6,591 nucleotides of DNA, from the NCBI GenBank assembly GCA_964483805.1, contig CAZADH010000319.1, positions 1-6,591 on the forward strand, in the 5' to 3' direction. The stretch is from CAZADH01 sp964483805 (GTDB lineage: Bacteria > Muiribacteriota > Ozemobacteria > Ozemobacterales > Ozemobacteraceae). Every line of letters starts with the position of its first letter. The first letter of the stretch is position 1. Position numbers and translations under genes: made by a program. Below, one piece after another: positions 4,088 through 6,591 of this stretch. A model generated the notes under the pieces. It worked only from the letters and a program-made list of their open reading frames with translations. It was not told where the DNA came from and did no database searches.

Positions 4088-4915
4088 ATGCGTCACTTCA
4101 TTGTCGCCCTGGCGATCCTGTTTGGTGCGCTGCCCGCATGTGCCGGTGAGGCCGTGTCGTTGCCGATGCCGCCGCAATACGATGTAAGCGACGGGCGGGT
4201 TCTGGTTCCCGGAACACCGTCGCTTGAGGTTGGGGTCTACCACTGTCTGCTCAACAGCATTGAGGCGGCCTGGACGATTGCGCTGACCGATGCCGAGCAG
4301 GAACAGGTGCGGGTGGCCTTGATGCAGGATTGTCTCGATCAACGCCCTGCCCTGTTTGCTGAACTTGGGACCTTGCGCGAGATCTGGCAGCGGGCGGCCA
4401 CAGAAAAGAAGGCCGGCGTGATCGCCCGCCTGTTACGGGATGCGTTGGAGCAGTGGATGAAACGTGCACCGGCCGGCCGCGTGGCCACTGTCATGCGTGA
4501 CATCGCCAAGAACAGTCTGGAAACCGTGGTGCCCGGGCAACCGGCGGTGACGCGGCGTTGCGTGCAGGCGTTTGCCGAGATCGTTCGGTTTGCCTTTGTC
4601 TTGCGGGACGCGCGCGTTCCCAGTTCGGGTGTCGAGCAAGACAAGCAGTTCGAAATCCGGGTGACGGCCATGGCGCCGAAGTTGTCGCCGGCCGGCCGCC
4701 AGTGGTTGGCGAACGCCGATTATCACCGGCACCTGATGCGCCGAGGGTGGCGTGAGATCGAGGCGTCTGAAAAGGATGCGGTGAAACAACACATCATTGC
4801 CGCGTTTTCACCGGCGGGAGCCGCATCGGCGGCCGAGTTCGATCCGGGGCAGGTCGAACTGCCGCCGCCCAATTTCTTCCCGCTGCCGCGCGATTTGCCG
4901 AGCAAACTGCGCTGA
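4088..4915 (+). CDS. Exported protein of unknown function, 275 aa
   Basis: The reading frame is open far upstream (from 3557, inside radC), but the real start is the ATG at 4088: it follows GGAGG (4077-4081) by 6 nt and begins a signal peptide. Residues 1-19, MRHFIVALAILFGALPACA, have a basic start, a hydrophobic core and an A-x-A cleavage site before Gly20. The LPAC sequence (15-18) also resembles a lipobox, although Pro before Ala is unusual, so a lipoprotein cannot be excluded. The mature protein is mostly helical, with acidic and basic faces alternating (roughly 65-165 and 205-245), then a low-complexity Ala-rich part and a proline-rich end (254-272). Cys53, Cys82 and Cys157 might include a disulfide pair. 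I recognise no domain. It probably acts in the periplasm or on a membrane. It is convergent with udk, with 18 bp between the stop codons. Confidence 0.85.
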   Translation: MRHFIVALAILFGALPACAGEAVSLPMPPQYDVSDGRVLVPGTPSLEVGVYHCLLNSIEAAWTIALTDAEQEQVRVALMQDCLDQRPALFAELGTLREIWQRAATEKKAGVIARLLRDALEQWMKRAPAGRVATVMRDIAKNSLETVVPGQPAVTRRCVQAFAEIVRFAFVLRDARVPSSGVEQDKQFEIRVTAMAPKLSPAGRQWLANADYHRHLMRRGWREIEASEKDAVKQHIIAAFSPAGAASAAEFDPGQVELPPPNFFPLPRDLPSKLR

Positions 4916-4933
4916 CCTCGCGGGATTCCGGTC

Positions 4934-5587
4934 TCAGCCCAGAACCACCTCGGGGGCTTTGAGACTGGGAATGACGCCGTTGCACTTCTTGCCGTTGGTC
5001 AACAGGTCGTTGATCTTACCGAAAATCACTTCGAGTCCGGCGCGGTTGTTCGAGCCCTGCGGGATGATCACGTCGGCCAGGTAGCGCGATGGCTGGACCA
5101 GGTGGATGGCAGCGTCGCGAACGGTGCGTTCGTATTGCTCGATGATGCTCTTGACCGTGCGGCCGCGGTCGACGTGGTCGCGCTTCAGGCGTCGGATGAT
5201 GGCGATGTCGAGCGGCACATCGACGTAGATGCGCAGGTCGAAAAGCGGCATCAGTTCAGGGATACAGAAAACGAGCAGCCCTTCGACGATCAGGATCGGA
5301 TGCGGTTGAATGGTGACCGTCTCGTTGATGCGGTCGGAGGTCTTGAAATCGTAGATCGGTCGCTCGATCGCCTCGTTCTCGCGGAGCCGGCCGATGTGCG
5401 CGATCATCAGGTCGGTGTCGAGGGCATCCGGATGGTCGAAGTTGGTGATCACCGGTTTTACGGCGCGCGAGTGGTAATACATGTCGTGTTCGAGAATCGA
5501 CACCTGCCCGGGAAAACGGTCGTTGATGGCCCGCGAGATGCTGCTCTTGCCCGATCCGGAGAGACCAGAAATGCCAATGATGTACAT
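4934..5587 (-). CDS. udk: Uridine kinase (uridine/cytidine kinase)
   Basis: Udk phosphorylates uridine and cytidine to UMP and CMP with a nucleoside triphosphate (GTP or ATP), the main cytoplasmic entry of pyrimidine ribonucleosides into salvage. The 217-aa product is close to the E. coli length (213). It shows the P-loop GLSGSGKSS (8-16), HDMYYH with Asp35 (34-39), the uridine kinase signature NFDHPDALD (49-57), YDF and nearby Arg86 for nucleoside binding, the strand ILIVEGLLVF (98-107), and DLRIYVDVPLD (117-127). The lid-like segment RRLKRDHVDRGRT (132-144) follows, with QYERTV at 151-156. The start at 5587 follows AAGGAG (5600 to 5595) by 7 nt. That site overlaps the stop codon of the transketolase gene, so translation is probably coupled. 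The frame stays open far upstream, but only because of GC-rich codon bias. I see no terminator between its stop and the convergent neighbour. Confidence 0.95.
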   Translation of the reverse strand: MYIIGISGLSGSGKSSISRAINDRFPGQVSILEHDMYYHSRAVKPVITNFDHPDALDTDLMIAHIGRLRENEAIERPIYDFKTSDRINETVTIQPHPILIVEGLLVFCIPELMPLFDLRIYVDVPLDIAIIRRLKRDHVDRGRTVKSIIEQYERTVRDAAIHLVQPSRYLADVIIPQGSNNRAGLEVIFGKINDLLTNGKKCNGVIPSLKAPEVVLG

Positions 5588-5594
5588 TGTATTG

Positions 5595-5601
5595 CTCCTT
5601 A
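5595..5601 (-). promoter_or_regulatory. Ribosome binding site of udk overlapping the tkt stop codon
   Basis: The minus strand reads TAAGGAG from 5601 to 5595. TAA is the transketolase stop codon and AAGGAG is the udk ribosome binding site, 7 nt before the udk ATG. Ribosomes finishing transketolase are thus placed directly on the udk start, a classic arrangement for translational coupling. Confidence 0.75.
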
Positions 5602-6591
5602 GCTGGTTGGCAGTGCGGCCTTGATGGCGCGCGCGAGAGACTCGCGGTCGAGTCCGTGGGCAGTGAGCAGTGCCTCGGGAGAGCCGGAGCCGGGGATCTT
5701 GCGAACAGCAATATGGGTGAAGTTCTGGATCGTTCCGGCCATATTGGTCGCGACGGCCTCCCCCACCCCACCCTCGGCATAGTGTTCTTCGGCCACCAGA
5801 ACGTTGCCGCGTGTGGTCCTGATGAGTTGCGCGAGTGGCGCCGTCGGGAACGGTTTGAGACAGTACAGATCGACCACCTGGACGGGTATCCTGGCGCCGA
5901 GTTTGCTGACCGCCTCGAGCACCTCGTGAAGAATCACTCCGTTGGCAATTACGGTCAATACCGGCTTTTCGTGGGGATGAGGCACCTTCAGTTCGCCGAG
6001 CGGGAACACGGCGTCGCGCGGGTACAGCAACGGCAGCGCGGGGCGCGACAGGCGTAGGTAGCCGGGGCCCGCGTGATTCACGAGCGCGAGCGTGCACGCG
6101 TACGACGAGACGCCGTCGGCCGGATACAGGACGACCCCGTTGGGAAGCGTGCGCAGAGCGGCGAGGTCTTCGAGGGCCATCTGCGAGGGGCCGTCCTCGC
6201 CGATCGAGATCCCGGAATGGGTCCCGACCAGTTTCAGGTGCAGCCCCGACAATGCGGCCATGCGGATCTGGTCGAATGCGCGGCTCAGAAATGCGCCAAA
6301 GGTCGAGACCACCGGAACGAGCCCCTGGCTGGCCAGACCGGCGGCCACTCCGACCATGTTCTGTTCGGCAATGAAGCAGTCGATGGCGCGGTCGGGAAAC
6401 GCCTTGAAGAAAGCCTCGGCGAAGGTCGAGTTCTTCGTGTCGGCGTCGAGGGCAATCACATCGGTGCGGGCTTTGCCAAGGGCGACCAGGGCGTCGCCAA
6501 AAGCCGCGCGGGGAGCCACTTTGTCTTTGGGTTGATACGAGGGTGGTTCGACGGGACCCCGCTTGTGGTCGAGTGTCACCCGCGTTGCCGG
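5599..6591 (-). CDS. tkt: Transketolase, animal-like type, C-terminal part (5' end outside window)
   Basis: Transketolase moves two-carbon units between sugar phosphates using thiamine diphosphate (TPP) in the non-oxidative pentose phosphate pathway. The visible 330 codons cover the pyrimidine-binding and C-terminal domains. Numbering from the in-frame GTG at 6579, these include PSYQPKDKVAPRAAFGDAL (13-31), ALDADTKNSTF (43-53), IAEQNMV with the cofactor-activating Glu72, STFGAFLSRAFDQIRMAA (92-109), and THSGISIGEDGPSQMALEDL (120-139). Also visible are YPADGV (152-157) and the C-terminal EEHYAEGGVGEAV (264-276). As I recall them, these motifs match the vertebrate TKT branch more closely than the E. 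coli TktA type. The frame runs unbroken to the window edge upstream of the GTG (Pro-Ala-Thr-Arg) and the start of the pyrimidine domain is preceded by a linker, so I read this as the end of a full-length protein of about 620 residues. A split C-terminal subunit starting at the GTG is less likely because no ribosome binding site precedes it. It is followed by udk after 11 nt. Confidence 0.92.
   Translation of the reverse strand, partial: PATRVTLDHKRGPVEPPSYQPKDKVAPRAAFGDALVALGKARTDVIALDADTKNSTFAEAFFKAFPDRAIDCFIAEQNMVGVAAGLASQGLVPVVSTFGAFLSRAFDQIRMAALSGLHLKLVGTHSGISIGEDGPSQMALEDLAALRTLPNGVVLYPADGVSSYACTLALVNHAGPGYLRLSRPALPLLYPRDAVFPLGELKVPHPHEKPVLTVIANGVILHEVLEAVSKLGARIPVQVVDLYCLKPFPTAPLAQLIRTTRGNVLVAEEHYAEGGVGEAVATNMAGTIQNFTHIAVRKIPGSGSPEALLTAHGLDRESLARAIKAALPTS

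Noticed and set aside
4931..4965. Inverted repeat GTCTCA / TGAGAC near the convergent stops as a terminator
   Set aside because: The 6-bp stem has a large loop, lies inside the udk 3' end, and has no T run on either strand.
5102..5602. Plus-strand 166-codon frame opposite udk
   Set aside because: An antisense shadow of udk caused by GC-rich codon use, with no ribosome binding site or recognisable motif.
4934..6097. A single 387-codon open frame on the minus strand covering udk and running back into the transketolase gene
   Set aside because: Only its last 217 codons are udk. The upstream part is Arg/Pro-rich out-of-frame translation of transketolase, and the udk start has its own ribosome binding site at 5595-5600.
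6577..6579. GTG at 6579 as the true start of a split transketolase subunit
   Set aside because: The frame remains open to the window edge, no ribosome binding site precedes it, and the sequence there looks like the interdomain linker of a full-length enzyme. The short upstream view leaves some doubt.

Overview
This is 6.6 kb of ordinary-looking, GC-rich bacterial chromosome. It carries eight recognisable protein genes and one probable small ORF. I see no tRNA, rRNA, CRISPR array, insertion sequence or phage gene. An Hfq-family RNA chaperone, Sec-type export and an AT-rich promoter region inside a GC-rich background suggest a Gram-negative-type bacterium. The mix of family variants (CRP-like domain joined to a chemoreceptor tip, divergent Hfq, animal-type transketolase) hints at a poorly sampled phylum, but I cannot name the lineage from this window.

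Layout, left to right. A minus-strand gene of unknown function (103-681) ends at a strong intrinsic terminator (21-54). A roughly 300-bp AT-rich divergent intergenic region (682-978) separates it from a plus-strand gene for a cyclic-nucleotide-binding domain fused to a chemoreceptor signalling tip (979-1662). Next, with its own probable extended -10 promoter, comes an Hfq-like gene (1725-2057) closed by an intrinsic terminator (2131-2169). A second plus-strand cluster follows: a possible 34-codon ORF (2270-2374), a zinc-ribbon/transmembrane/SLH-like protein (2387-3253), and a RadC-type JAMM protein that overlaps it by 11 nt (3243-4013). An exported protein of unknown function (4088-4915), again with a candidate extended -10 and a strong ribosome binding site, ends 18 bp from the convergent udk stop codon.

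The right end is a minus-strand pair. A transketolase of the animal-like type (5599 to the window edge, 5' end missing) is followed 11 nt later by uridine kinase (4934-5587). The udk ribosome binding site overlaps the transketolase stop codon, so the two are very probably co-transcribed and translationally coupled. Together they link pentose-phosphate carbon flow to pyrimidine nucleoside salvage.

The most interesting items are the CNB/chemoreceptor-tip fusion, the Hfq with altered RNA-binding positions and a basic proline-rich tail, and the zinc-ribbon membrane protein coupled to radC. I do not see a clear multi-gene defence system or mobile system. The novelty here is at the level of domain architecture.
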